Below, one piece after another: positions 1 through 11,900 of a DNA stretch of 25,793 nucleotides (position 1 is its first letter; every line of letters begins with the position of its first letter). The stretch is taken from positions 1 through 25,793 of the forward strand of contig JADGJL010000309.1 of assembly GCA_027600665.1 (NCBI GenBank), given 5' to 3'. The notes under the pieces were generated by a model. That model saw nothing but the letters and a program-made list of their open reading frames with translations. It searched no databases and was not told the origin of the DNA. This stretch comes from Irineochytrium annulatum. Lineage: Eukaryota > Chytridiomycota > Chytridiomycetes > Chytridiales > Chytridiaceae. A program made the translations under genes and the position numbers.

Positions 1-797
1 CCTCCATTCTGCGCCTTCGCGCGACGCACAACGCCATCGCCCACGACCTCGATGCCCTCGACGAGCTCCTCCTCTTCGCGTCCGTCGAGTTCCGCACCGC
101 CGGTCGCTTCCAGGCGGCAGAGTACCGCGCCATCCTGAACACCACGTCCAACATCCTCGACCGCCTCGGGTCGGCCCGCGCCGCCATGGGGATGAACCCG
201 CCGTTCTCCGACGCGGTCGTGGCCGTGACGTCGGGAGCCTTCAGGACCGCGCGGGCCGACGTGCAGGCGTCCGTCCGGATGCTGCTGTACGTCTTTTCCA
301 CTGCTCTGATAGCGAAGCAGCCGCTTCCGGGTGATCTCCCTGAGGCCACACGGGCGCGGAACGTGGTCTTCCGGGCATTCTGGCGGTTCACGGAGCGGCT
401 GGTAGTGGGCGAGGAGGGAATTACGGAGGCGATGGCGGAGCGTTGGGGCCGGGAGCAGGACGAGGCGGAAAGGGCAGAGGGCGGGGAGGAGGAGGTGGGG
501 GAGGTTAAGGCGATTGTAAAGCGCGAGGAGGACGAGGAGGCGATGGGACGGACAGCGGGGATCAAGGAGGCGCTGAGGAGCGAAAGCTGGCTGAGGTTCT
601 ACTCGTTCGCAATGGCGATGAGGATGTTGAGCGTGGATGTGGATGCCCTCACTCCGCACTTCAGGAGCGTGTTTGGCGCGATGCCGGCGGGCTTTAAGTT
701 CCCGGAGGAGCAGGAGAAGGGGAGAGTTTCCATCCAGATGGAGACGGCTTTGAGGGCCTCTATTCAGATGGAGACGGCTTTAAGGGCGGGGAAGTGA
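1..797 (+). CDS. FUSC/BRE4-type membrane transporter, C-terminal part (5' end outside window)
   Basis: The reading frame is open from base 3 to the TGA at 795-797, giving about 264 residues with no intron. It is collinear with the C-terminal tail of the complete gene at 1690-5004. Shared blocks include SILxLRA, VEFRTAG, TSNILDRL, STALIAKQPLPGD, ATRARNV, FRAFWR and FAMAMRMLSVD. The visible part is therefore the soluble, probably cytoplasmic, tail after the last membrane segments of a DUF2421/aromatic-acid-exporter-like protein; the membrane domains lie upstream of the window. The tail is helical and very acidic near residues 100-125 of the visible part. The last residues carry an exact ten-residue duplication, SIQMETALRA twice. 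The paralogue ends differently, with a longer charged tail. Family assignment rests on the paralogue. Substrate is unknown. Confidence 0.85.
   Translation, partial: SILRLRATHNAIAHDLDALDELLLFASVEFRTAGRFQAAEYRAILNTTSNILDRLGSARAAMGMNPPFSDAVVAVTSGAFRTARADVQASVRMLLYVFSTALIAKQPLPGDLPEATRARNVVFRAFWRFTERLVVGEEGITEAMAERWGREQDEAERAEGGEEEVGEVKAIVKREEDEEAMGRTAGIKEALRSESWLRFYSFAMAMRMLSVDVDALTPHFRSVFGAMPAGFKFPEEQEKGRVSIQMETALRASIQMETALRAGK
729..788 (+). repeat. 30-bp in-frame tandem duplication in the transporter C-terminus
   Basis: Two adjacent 30-bp units, 729-758 and 759-788, encode SIQMETALRA twice just before the stop. They differ only at a few third-codon positions. The paralogous gene downstream lacks them, so this is a copy-specific expansion. 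Confidence 0.9.
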
Positions 798-1689
798 TCG
801 GTGATGGTTGCAGCGTTTTGGTTAAGTTATTTGTTTCGCTTCGCATAGTTCCGAGTTAGCATTCAGTTTGTGCAAACGCATTCTCCTTAAGCATCCACCT
901 TACATTATGTTTATTTCGTTACAAAAAATACGACTTCTGAAGTGGAACAGACTGTCAAAATACTTGATTGTTGTTGTACCATTTTGGTTAGGATATTTGT
1001 ATTCCGTTTTGTGCTTTGTCAGATGCACTGTTGCTTTCGTCTATCGGAGACCTCCCTGCGTTGGCTTGCAACTTACATGTTCTTAACGAAGTTACGGTGA
1101 AGCTCAACGTGTCTTTACTTAAAGGATAGGGATACGACGGAGCTTGTTTCAATCCTAGGGGGAGTGCTAATACTTTCATGTATTTTTGGTCAATTGTTGT
1201 AAAATGAAGGCATAAACAATTTGAATAAACATTGTATTATTAACACAAGAAGATTGGAAAAATAAGAGCTGCCAGTATTGATATTGACACTGAAATTAGC
1301 AGCGGAAAAGTTTCTCCTGCCACACTCCCAACGCAAAACGGGCTTGCTCCAACTGACGTCGGCTATATGAACCCTCTCTAACATCTAACTCCTCAAGCCT
1401 CCTCCTTACCTCTCACGTTTCCGCCGTTTTTGGACGAAATATTTCAGCTGGCGGCTGGTTTTGGGCTCAGGACTCTCAACCCTCCGGTCGGCAGCTCATC
1501 TCTGTTCTTCTTCGCATCCGTCCGTGTTCCGGCCCTGCCACCGCCGTCGCCGTCGGTCGTGTCGTTGTCGTTCCCGTCGCTTCGTCCCCGACCCCACGCG
1601 AGTCTTCCACACGTGGGTCTTGCTGTCAGCAGGCTTACACCATTGCTCATCCATCCCCCCAACCACCCCCCAACCACCAGCAAGTTTTC
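798..1689. other. Intergenic: 3' flank of transporter copy 1 and 5' leader of copy 2
   Basis: I see no convincing gene here. The first 450 bases are AT-rich, with a polyadenylation-type AATAAA at 1224-1229, far from the stop of the first gene. From about 1380 to 1689 the strand is pyrimidine-rich, free of ATG and bounded by the start of the second transporter, as expected for a long 5' leader. The short open frames have no recognisable protein character. Confidence 0.6.
1354..1370 (+). promoter_or_regulatory. Candidate promoter: TGACGTC element next to a TATA-like box
   Basis: TGACGTC at 1354-1360 is seven of eight bases of the CRE/ATF bZIP site. It is followed by a TATA-like CTATATGA at 1363-1370. 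The pair lies about 320 bases before the transporter start, at the edge of the pyrimidine-rich leader. The function is inferred from motif and position only. Confidence 0.35.
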
Positions 1690-4600
1690 ATGTCCTCATC
1701 GTCAACAAGTACCATGGCGGACGACCTCAAGGCAGTGCCGTCGCAGCCGTCGCCGACGCCGACGCCATCCGGGGCCTCGCCGACACCGACAAAGGCCAGC
1801 GTCGCTGGCGCTTTCTTCGTCGTGCCCGATCTCGATGCTCAGTCTGTGAAAAAGAAGCCCTTTATGACGGGACTGCAGCTCAAGAAGATCATAAAAGGCA
1901 CAATCGCGGTTCGTAGCAACAGCTTCTTTCTCGAGCACCATGTTTTCCGCAGGTGCTGACTTGCGACTCGTTTGCAGTATGTCCTGGCTTTCATGTTCAT
2001 TTTCTGGGACAAGACCAACACCTGGGTCCAGGCTCGGACGTTCGGCAACATCGTTCTTGCTGTCATCGTGTCGGAGCCCGCGGGTACTGTCGGGACTTTC
2101 TTCGACCTTCTGTTTGTCAGTTCCGGCGGGCTCGGTCTTGCGGGCTTGTGCTGGTGCCTGCTCAATTTGATCGCCGGTGGCGACTACACCCTCAATTGCG
2201 TCGTCTTGTTTGTTTTCAGCTACATGTTCAGCTGGATTAGGAGTTTGGGCCCGCGGTTCTTCGGTGTTGGCCTGATCGGCCCGCTTATGTGCTTTACCGC
2301 CGTCGCGAGCAACGTTTACCAGGTGGCTGGCATCTCGACGGGTATGTATTGGTAGTACTTGTGTGAATGTGTTTCCTAATGTGCCACTTCCAACTAGCCA
2401 ACGGATCGACGTTTGATCAACCCTACCTTCGCGACACCATGTACGCGTTCATGATCGGTATTGCTATTTGCGCGATCATCAACCTGTGCTTCTTCCCGGA
2501 CTTCGCTGAGGCCCACTGCCGGACTCACCTCGTCAACACTATCCGCAACACCCGCACCCTCATCACCCTCCTCGTTAAGACTTACTCTACTGAGACGGAC
2601 CCATCCGACACAGCCCGCCGCGACCGCCTTGTCGCCACCATCAAGGCCGAGATGCGCCAGGTTCGGGTCTTCCTGACTCAGGCCGACGGTGAGCTCTTCC
2701 GCGGCAAGTTTACGGCCGTCGAGCTTCGCGCGTGCCTCGAGGTCCTTCTCAACCTTGTCGGCGACCTCCTGTCCGTTAACACCGCCATTGTGGGTCACGA
2801 GGTAGAGGTTTTCCAGTCCCGCGTCTATCAGGAGCGCTTTGCCCAGCGTTTCAATGAGGAGCTGAAGAGCGTTCAACGTTCCTGCAACGACCTCCTCGAT
2901 CGCGTCGCGTGCGCATTGGAGGGCAGCCCGAGGCGGGACGATATCGAGTCCGGCTCCTTCGTCCGCGGGCAGCTATCGGAAATCCTGAAGGGCCTTGAGG
3001 ACGCCCAGCGCGGTGTCATGATGAGCTTCTTTCGCGGCGAGGAGCGCATCGAGATGATGAAGGGATCTGCCGACAAGCTTCTCAAGGGATCCGTCGCCGT
3101 CGAGTCCCTGACGCAGTTCAACTTCTTCATTCAAGGCTTTGCCCAGGCCGTCTCTGAGATCGACAACCTTGTCACGGGCCTTGTCGAGCGTCCCCACCGC
3201 TACCGCTTTCACTTCAACATCCGCCACTACATCCCCGCGCGCGAGCCCCGCCTGCCAAAGAGCGAAAACGCGCCAAAGAGGCCGCCGCTTGAGGTTCTGT
3301 CGCGCTTCCTGCTCTCGACCGAGTCCATCTACGCCATCAAGTGCTCGATTGCCATCCTCATCTACCAGCTGGTTTTATTCAACCAGCAAACCTTTTACAA
3401 GACCTATTTCCTCCAGTCCTCGTTCCTCACCTTCGTCGTCGCCGTCGCGCCAAACATTGGCCAGTCCAGTATGGGTTTCATCATTAACATGCTTGGCGCG
3501 GCGCTGGGTTACTCGTGGGGGTTCTTCGCGCTGTCGATGTGGGGCACGGGGACAGACCTGATTAACGGCGTCTGCTACGGGTGGTTCGGATGCGGCAGTT
3601 CGACGATCTCATGGCTGCCGCAGTTTGGCCTGGGTCTCATGGCCTTTGTTTGGTCCATCCCGATGTTCCACCTGCTGGCAAATACCAAGATGTCGGTGCT
3701 TGGGCTGCTCTCGCTGCTATCCTACTCCACCGTGAGTTTCCGCTATTCGCTATTAGCTTCTGGGTTTAACACGTTTGTTGCTTCTGCAGATGGTCATTGG
3801 ATCATGGGGTAACCGTAACAACCCGCGGTACGATGCTCCGTGGAATAGGTACTACAAGTTGCTCGCCAGTGCTTCCATGGCAATTACGTTCGGTCTGGTT
3901 TTCACGATGTAAGTTCTGCTGTTTGCAAAGAAAGGCCGTAATAACTTAAACGTTTATCCACGCCACAGTGCCGTCTTCCCTAACCTCGCCCGCTCGACCC
4001 TCCGCTCCAAGCTCTCCCACATCCTCCGCCGCCTCAACGATCACTACAACAACACCCTCCTCGTCGGCTACACCAAACCCCCGCAGTCGCAAGACCCGCA
4101 CCTGAAGCCTAACCCTTCGATCCTCCAGCTCCGCGCCGTCCAGAACTCGATCGCGCGCGAGCTCGACTCCCTGGAGGAGCTCATGGTCTTCTCTCACGTC
4201 GAGTTCCGCACCGCAGGCGCCTTCCAAACGGACGTCTACCGCGGCATCCTCACGCACACGTCCAATATCCTCGACAGGCTCGCCGCAGCGCGAGTCGCCA
4301 TGGGTGACAACCCGCCCTTCGATGACTCGGTCACGCGCATGCTCACCACGACCTTCCGCGGCGCCCGGCAAGACCTCCAGGCCGCCGTCCGGGGTCTGCT
4401 CTACGTCTTCTCGACGGCCTTGATTGCGAAGCAGCCACTGCCCGGCGATATGCCCCAGGCCACTCGCGCGCGGAACGTCATCTTCCGGGCGTTCTGGCGC
4501 GTTTCCGAGGCCATTGCGCAGGACGAGATGCGGGCCGCCGGGCACGCAGAGAGTGAGGCCCTGGAAGAGAGGTGGAGGAAGCAGGAGGAGGACTACGAGA

Positions 4601-5004
4601 GGCGCGAGGGAGGAGAGGAGGAGGTCCGTCAGGTGTTTGAGATCGTGAGTGACGTGGCGGCGCTGAGGGAGGCTAAGGAGGCCATGAACGGGGAGCATTG
4701 GCTCAAGTACTACGCCTTCGCGATGGCGATGAGGATGCTGAGCGTGGACATTGACGCGCTCACGCCGCTGTTCAAGAAGTTGTTTGGGGAGTTACCGTCC
4801 GGGTTCAACTTCCCGGAGAAGACGCCGATGACGTTGACGCCTTGGAAGATCGACACGGTCGAGAGGATGGAGAGCGAGAAATCCATTTCGGCCGAGAGGA
4901 TCAATGAGTCCGGGCTGGAGGCCGTGGTCGTGGAGGTTAGGGAGAAGGATGAGATTGCTGTCGAGAAGGACTCCGCGTTTATTACCGCCGTTTCTTCAAA
5001 TTAG
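1690..5004 (+). CDS. BRE4/DUF2421-type FUSC-family membrane transporter (putative organic-anion exporter)
   Basis: Exons are 1690-1908, 1978-2341, 2398-3731, 3790-3908 and 3969-5004, giving 1023 aa. All four introns are GT-AG and keep phase. Residues 74-230 hold an N-terminal block of about six hydrophobic segments. A soluble helical stretch of about 260 residues follows, then a second block of hydrophobic segments at about 500-690, and a long charged tail to 1023. This duplicated half-module plan and length fit the fungal BRE4/ArAE_2 (DUF2421) proteins of the FUSC superfamily, thought to move aromatic or other organic anions. The ATG at 1690 has a poor context. An in-frame ATG at 1714 (ACCATGG) is a better initiation site, so the true protein may be eight residues shorter. 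The tail is paralogous to the gene at 1-797, so this is a tandem pair. It ends 905 bases before the PKS-NRPS on the same strand, which makes product export a reasonable but unproven idea. Confidence 0.9.
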
Positions 5005-5909
5005 AGGTTACCTCATCGCTTCATGATACGGTTTCCCTCCATTTTCGTGCATTATAGATCCTTTAATCTCGGTTTGTTCGCCTTGTATGAGCTGCATTTT
5101 CCATTTTTGAAGACACTTGCGCCGTTTTATTTGTTGAGGCATTAAATTGGTGCTCCCTCATGATTGGACTGATTGAGAACTGGATTTTCTCGTTCAAAAG
5201 GTTCCCTCTTCTTTTAGAACCCCGTGTCGATTTATTTTTTTTATTTTAATTTTTCGTAAATTTATTGACATGCACTCTGTGTCCTCATCGCTCTTTAGAA
5301 ACCCTCCGATTAAAGTTACGGATATGACACTTATGCAGCAGCATACCTACAATCACAGATTTAGAAATGAGTTAAACTGACAACCCGGCGGACGACGCCA
5401 CAATGGGGCGTAAGCACTTGTACAGCATGACCGGAGTGACAGGCGATCAATGGGTGACAGGCGATCATGCCGACGATCGTCGCGTCGACATGCCAGGAAT
5501 ACGGCTGCGGAAACTGACCCTGCAATCTGCCCTCCGTGCTGTGCTGGGGTGCGCCCTGACACTGATCGCGCTGTTGTCACCGAGTGTGTGTTGTCTCACC
5601 GCCGCCTGTGGACCGTGATTTTATGCTATTGTATTGGGAGCAAAAGAGTAGGGGGCCAGTCAGGCAGTAGACGAACAACTGCGTGGCGCTGATCCCGACG
5701 CCCCTTGCAAGTTGAGAGCGAGAGGGGCGCTATTGCGGTCATTGCGAATCCTGCAACAGCCCCTTGGTGGCCAGAAAAGATAGGGACTATTGAAATCGCC
5801 CAAGCAATCGGTTCTCTCATAAACCACCCTCTCCCATCGTCGCCCTTCCAACAACAACACAACCAACAACAATACCCGTGAGCAAGCCCCCGTACTCCCC
5901 CCGTCCCTC
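5005..5909. other. Intergenic between transporter and PKS-NRPS: 3' flank, AT tract and PKS promoter
   Basis: I see no protein or RNA gene. The region contains a T/A-rich tract at about 5227-5272, a repeat-plus-palindrome cluster at 5436-5482, an inverted CCAAT (ATTGG) at 5633-5637, and a weak TATA-like CATAAA at 5818-5823 about 90 bases before the ATG. The bases just upstream of the start are an A/C-rich leader (about 5849-5877, CAA-type repeats), likely an unstructured 5' UTR. Confidence 0.6.
5436..5482. promoter_or_regulatory. Direct repeat plus 12-bp palindrome upstream of the PKS-NRPS
   Basis: GTGACAGGCGATCA occurs at 5436-5449 and again exactly at 5454-5467. It is followed at 5471-5482 by the perfect palindrome CGACGATCGTCG. 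The cluster is about 430 bases before the PKS-NRPS start in non-coding DNA. Such an arrangement fits a binding site for a dimeric or repeated regulator. No known factor is assigned. Confidence 0.4.
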
Positions 5910-8900
5910 ATGTCGCAACAGCTCCCCGTCGCGATCATTGGAATCGGGTAAGTCGCGGTCTTCGGCTGTCTCTCCCCTCTTCCCTTCCTGACAGCGATTA
6001 CGTCGCAGGTGCAAGTTCCCCGCGAGTTGCAATGACCCGCACACATACTACGAGTTCCTGAGGAACAAAGGCGACGCCATGACGGAGCCGCCAAGGGACA
6101 GGTGGAGTCATGAGAAGTACTTTGGTAAGTTGGATCTTCGCGACAAAATGGATTGGGACTGGAAGGATGGATGGTGGATGGACGGGACGCGGGTGGAGAT
6201 ACGCGAAGATGGACCGCGAAGCATCACGGGGTGAGAGCAGATCGCGGATCAAGACTGAGGAATGTGAATGGACACTTGGACGGGCGGGCGACGCCACTAT
6301 GGGCCAGATGGCTGGATCGCACCCGAGGATGAGCGAACCCGGGGGGCCGGGATCAACGCAAGACCCCCAAATGCAGCACCAAGACGCGACCCGCGCAGCA
6401 CCAGCATCACGGATTCGAATGGACCTTTGACAGCGTTCGGGCTATTTTGTCCGAATATGGTCTCGTGCAATCGCGATCTTATCCTAATCCCCTACACCAC
6501 TCGCAGGTGGGAAGGATGTCCCCGGGAAATACGTCAGCCCGAAGGCCGCCTTCGTGGACGACATCGATCAATTTGACCCGCTCGAGTTCGGGATCAACAT
6601 GAAGGAGGCCCAGCACCTCGACCCGAGCTTAAGGCAGATCATCGAGGTCGCCCACCAGACCCTCCAGGACTCCGGCATCGCCTACAAGGGCTCCAAGACG
6701 GGCGTTTTCGTCGCGCAGCTGCTCGTCTCGACCGACGAGTTGAACGACGACAACTGCGAGATCGAGTCCTACAATGGCGTCGGGAAGTGCATCGCCATCA
6801 GGGCGAACAGGGTTTCCTACACCTTCGACTTGAGGGGACCGTCCCTGGTTATTGATACCGGTGCGGTACTTGTTCCCCTTCGCGTTCCTTTCTTGGGTAA
6901 AAAAGCTAACCTCCACATCCTCTGCAACAGCTTGCTCCTCCTCCGGCACGGCCATTCACCTCGCCCTGAACTCCATCCGTGTCGGCGAGATTGACCAGGC
7001 CATCGTGATAGGCGCCTCCTCCATGATTAACCCGGACCACACGATTTCCTTCTCCCGCCTCGGCGTCCTTTCGCCCACAGGCTCCTCCAAGTCTTTCGAC
7101 GCCTCGGCCGACGGGTATGCCCGCTCTGAGGGTTTCGCCGGCATTTTGATCAAGAGGCTCGATTTGGCCGAGAGGGATGGGGACAGGATTTACTCCGTTA
7201 TCACGGGCTCGGCCGCAAACGCGAACGGGAAGGGGAAGTCGCTCACGATGCCCGAGGGAGAGATGCAGGGCGAGGTCATTAAGACCTCGTATGCGCTCGC
7301 GGGGAGAAAGCCGTCGGAGGCCTTTTACGTCGAGCTGCATGCGACCGGGACGTCGGTCGGCGACCCTATCGAGTCAAACGCTGCCGGGAAGATTTTTTCG
7401 GAGGGGAGGTCGGACGATCGGATCTTGAGGGTCGGGTCTGTAAAGGGCAACTTGGGGCATGCGGAGGGCTGCTCGTTCATGGCATCGCTGCTTAAGGTGT
7501 CGCTCATGCTGCATAACAAGGAGCTGATCCCAAACGTGAGGTTTAATAACCCGAACCCGAAGATTAAGTTTGTGGAGAACAAGATGAAGGTTCAGACTGA
7601 GGTACGTGATTCTGCTTTTCTGTTTGCAAATGTGAATAGGCTTGACAATTGTCTCGTTGATAGCTCGAGCCCCTGACGGAATCGATGGCCACCAAGGATG
7701 GCAAGTTTGTGACCTCGATCTCCACCTACGGCGTCGGCGGCTCCAACGCCCACGTCGTCGTCGAGTCTTACGAAACTTCCGCCTCCCTAAAAATGGCCGC
7801 CAACCCCGCTCCAGCTGCCACGGACGCCAAGCCGACGCTTCACCTTTTTGCGCTAGGCACCATCACGGAGAAGTCGATGCCGCGCTGGCAAGACGCCCTC
7901 GTTTCCCATCTCCGCGGCGTCACGGACCCCGTCGCCCTCGGGGCCGTCTCGCGCACCTTGGCCCGCCAGGCCCGCGCGCAGCCGTACCGCTCCTTCGCCG
8001 TCGCGTCCTCCCTCAGCCCTGAGGTCACTTGGGCCAAGACGGCGTACCTCGCGTCCTCCGCCGACCGCAAGCTCTGCCTCGTGTTCTCCGGGCAAGGACC
8101 ACAGCACATCTTTATGGGCAGGGAACTTTCGGCGGCGTACCCGGTGTTCCTGCAGAGCGTCAGGGAGAGTGATTCCATTCTCGTCCGAACGTTCGCGCAG
8201 CCGAGCTTTATCGCCAACAGCGGCCTTTTTGAGCCCGGGAAGGAGGCCTCGCTTGCGGCGTCGGGGCAGTGGGAGGTCAAGAACGTCGTGTATGGCATTG
8301 TGTTCATGCAGATAGCGTTGGTGGACTTGATTAAGAGTATGGGGATCGAGTATGACTGCGTAGTTGGACACAGGTGAGATATCCTACTTTGCTGATGGCT
8401 AAGATTGGCTCGCTAACGTGCCGTCTTGATTCTAGTATTGGAGAAGTAGCCATGTCGTACGCCTCGGGCCACTTGAACAAGAAGCAGGCAGTCGGTGTTG
8501 CGGTCGCTCGTGCGGTCGCCATGACGGGCGCCCAGGGCAACGGTTCCATGGCCGCTCTCGGTGTCGGCGTCGCACAGGCGCTCTTCATCATCCGCAAGGT
8601 CTGCGGCCCGACAAACGCCTCGGACCCCCTGAGTCCCGGCCTTTGGATTGCGGGAATCAACTCGCCTGAGGCCGTTACTGTCGCCGGCCGCGAGAACTTG
8701 ATCGACGAGCTTGTTAAGCTGTCCAAGGACCCCAAGGATAAGTTCTTCGCCGCTAAGCTCCGCGTCACCTCCGCGTTCCACACGCCGCTCATGGGAGCTC
8801 AAGAGGACGTGTTCAAACGCCTCGCCGAGCCCGTTCTCGCGTCCGCCACGGCCAAGGACACCGTCAAAGTCATGTCCACCGTCGACGGCAAGTGGCTGGA

Positions 8901-11900
8901 CAGGCCCCTCGACCTCTCGTACTGCTGGGACAATATTCGCCAGCCGGTCCTGTTCGGCACGGCCATTGACAAGATCGTTAAGCACTTTGGCGGCGCCGAT
9001 GACGTCGCGTTCCTCGAGGTTGCGCCTCACCCTGTCCTCAAGTCCTACATCGAGCAGTGCGGGGGCCAGGCCATCTCCCTGGTCCGCAGGCCCAACCCCA
9101 AATTCCCGGCCCTTAACACCGGCGAGCACTACCAGTTCCTCGAGGGTGTCGGCAACCTCCTCATTTCAGGCTTTAGCAGGATCGACTACGACAAGCTCGG
9201 CGCCACGCCGGCGAGCTTCGAGGACTTCAAAAGATTCAGCCTCCCGTTGTACCCATACGTCAGGACTTCGTGCTGGTCCGAGAGCGCCCAGAGGAGGTCA
9301 GAGAAGCACGGATCTAAGGGACGTCCGCTATGCCTGCCGCATTTTAGGATGAACGTCGACACGCACAAGTGGGTCGTCGGTCACACCATTATGAACTCGG
9401 TCTTGTTCCCGGGGTCTGGGTACGTCGACGCAATCCTCGAACACGGCGCCATGGTTGTCACGAATGTGACCGTCGCGAAGCCGCTCGTTGTCAACGGGTC
9501 CGATGCTAGCCCAAACCATTTGGGACTGCATGTAAGGGAGAACGGGTGGGAGTTCCGAGGATCCACAAACGGTGCGTTCTTAAACGGTGATATTGTGTTC
9601 GACACGACCTACGCGAGCGGGTCGTGGTCGCCCGTCAACCTCGCGATCGACCGTAAGAGCCCGAGGAAGTTTGACGTGCCGAGCCTCGTCAAGAGGTCGA
9701 GGGCGACTTTAACGCCCAAGGACTTCTACGACGCCATCCCCGCCGGTTACAACTACACGGGCCACTTCCACGACCACCTTAGGGAAATCCACGAGGTGCC
9801 CGATGTCAACTCGCACGGTGGATCGGGGTACCTGTCGAGGTTCGAGATCCCAGACGACCCGGAGCTGTTCGGTGCGGGCTTTTGCATCCACCCAGGGCTT
9901 TTAGACGCGTTTACGCAGACGGGTCTTGCCATGTTTATTGACTACCAGGTACGTTGCTTTTATCTTTTGAAGACGACGTTAATCTTCCTTTCAGACCAAA
10001 ATGTTTGGTACGACAGGCCTCTTCGTCCCTGTCAAGATCGGCCGCCTCGCAAGGTGGGACGTCACAGGTTCCGATAACCTCGACGACGAGTTAAAGGGGC
10101 AGGTCTGGGTTTACTTCACAATGCGTGAGTGGGCTCCCGACGGCCCCTACGTGACCGACTACGTTGTCGTTAACAGCGACGGGTACGTCATCCTCTCGAT
10201 CGACGAGTTCGAGATCGCCAAGCTGCCCGCCACCGATCTGGTCCCCATCACGGACACAAGCATTCTTGAGAGGCTAACAACCGCGTGGCAGCCTAAAGAA
10301 ATCAAGCCTATCACGGTCGAGATGCCCGAGGTGCCCGAACCGTATGTCATCGTCCCCGAGCGGGGACATACGCCGCTCCCGCCTAGCAGCGTCTCGGGCA
10401 GCGTCCCCGCCGCCGGCGAGGACGATGCGGATGCGGCGGACGCGTCCAGCGTCGCCACCGCCACGCCCGCTGATATGTACACGGGCTCAATCGTGCATAT
10501 GGTTGCGAAGGCGATGAAGGAGCAGGGGAGGAGCGTCATCAGGCTGCTGGATGTGAGCGAGGGCGGCGCTTGCGTGAGGGCCTTGAATGAGGCTCTTATC
10601 GAGCTGCTGTTTGACGAGCAGGTCGCGACGGAGCTTGTTTGCTGGGGGAAGGAGATTGAGGCCGCAGACGCCAAGTGCCAGGGCCTTGACTACACTTATG
10701 CGAGGTCGGTCACGGTGAAAGAGGGGAGATTTGATCTTGATGGGAGGGAGATGGAGTGGTGAGGTTTTGTTCTTCCTAGCTGGGTACGGCCAAGTGCTGA
10801 TGCTGCTTGTGATTATTTGCAGCGTCGACATTATCGTCCAGTACGTCGACTCGGCCGCTTCAACTGAGGTCCTCGAGCTCGCCTTCTCGCGCCTCCTGCC
10901 CAACGGCGCCGTCGTCCTCGTGGCCCCAGCCACGGACGCTCAGTCGCTACAGAACAAGCTCGTGTCCCTCGGCGCTGACAAAGTTGACTCAAAATCGATT
11001 GATTCCGCGTCGACGATGCTCCTTGCCCTGAAATCCGGCATCATTACCGCCTCCGGGCCTCTCAACGCCGACGCCGCCGTCGAGTGCTACCATCTCAACC
11101 ACGGCAACGAGGGTGCCCTTACCGAGATGAGCAAGACCGTCAGGGCTGGCTCCGAGCTCTACATCGTCGGCGACGACGACGCGGCCGGTATAGGCGCGCT
11201 CGGGGTCGCGGCATGTTTGGTGGCCGAAAGCCCCGTCTACGCGGTCTACTCGGTCCTGTTCGAGGAAAAGTCGCTGTCGAAGGCCGACCGCGAGGCAGCT
11301 ATCCTGAAGCTGCGCGAGAGACCCGAGGTTATGGAGCAGCACATGAAGATCGCGAAGGACGGGTCCGTGTGGGTCCGCAGGCTCGTGCAGACGGCGGTGG
11401 ATATCAGGCAGCCGGAGGACGCAATAGCTGTGGGCAATGCGGTCACGTACCCCAACACAGAAGTCGAGGAGACGCAGGTAGCGGCTTATATGCCTGAGAA
11501 GATCGGGTCGGAGCAGGTCGAGGTCAGAGTTATTGCGTTGTCGCCCATGGCCGGTAAGAGGTTTGTCTCATTTGTCGGTGATGTCACTGCCGCGGGGGAG
11601 CAGTCGAACATGCTGGTTGGCGCTAGAGTAAGTTTTTTCTTGTCGCAGTGTTCTGTGCATGAGTTCAATTGTGATTCCCTTAGGTTCTTGGCGTTGTCGA
11701 GCACCCGAGCACGAGCATTATGGTCGCTTCGAAGAAGAATCTGATTCTCCTGCCCAATGACGTCGACCCGTTCGAGGCTGCCTCCCTCCCCGTGGACTTC
11801 CTCGCGGCGTGGATGGGTCTCGTCGACCAACGTGCCGTCTCCGCCGCCGACAAGGTGCTGATTCACAACGCCGCCTTTGGCCCCGGGTTCGCTGCCGTCC

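Noticed and set aside
868..1086. 72-codon open frame with hydrophobic residues in the intergenic region
   Set aside because: AT-rich non-coding composition, non-ATG start in the listed frame, no recognisable family and no splice context.
5403..5692. Short overlapping open frames upstream of the PKS-NRPS
   Set aside because: They overlap in two frames, carry repeat-derived sequence, and lack protein-like features; better explained as promoter DNA.
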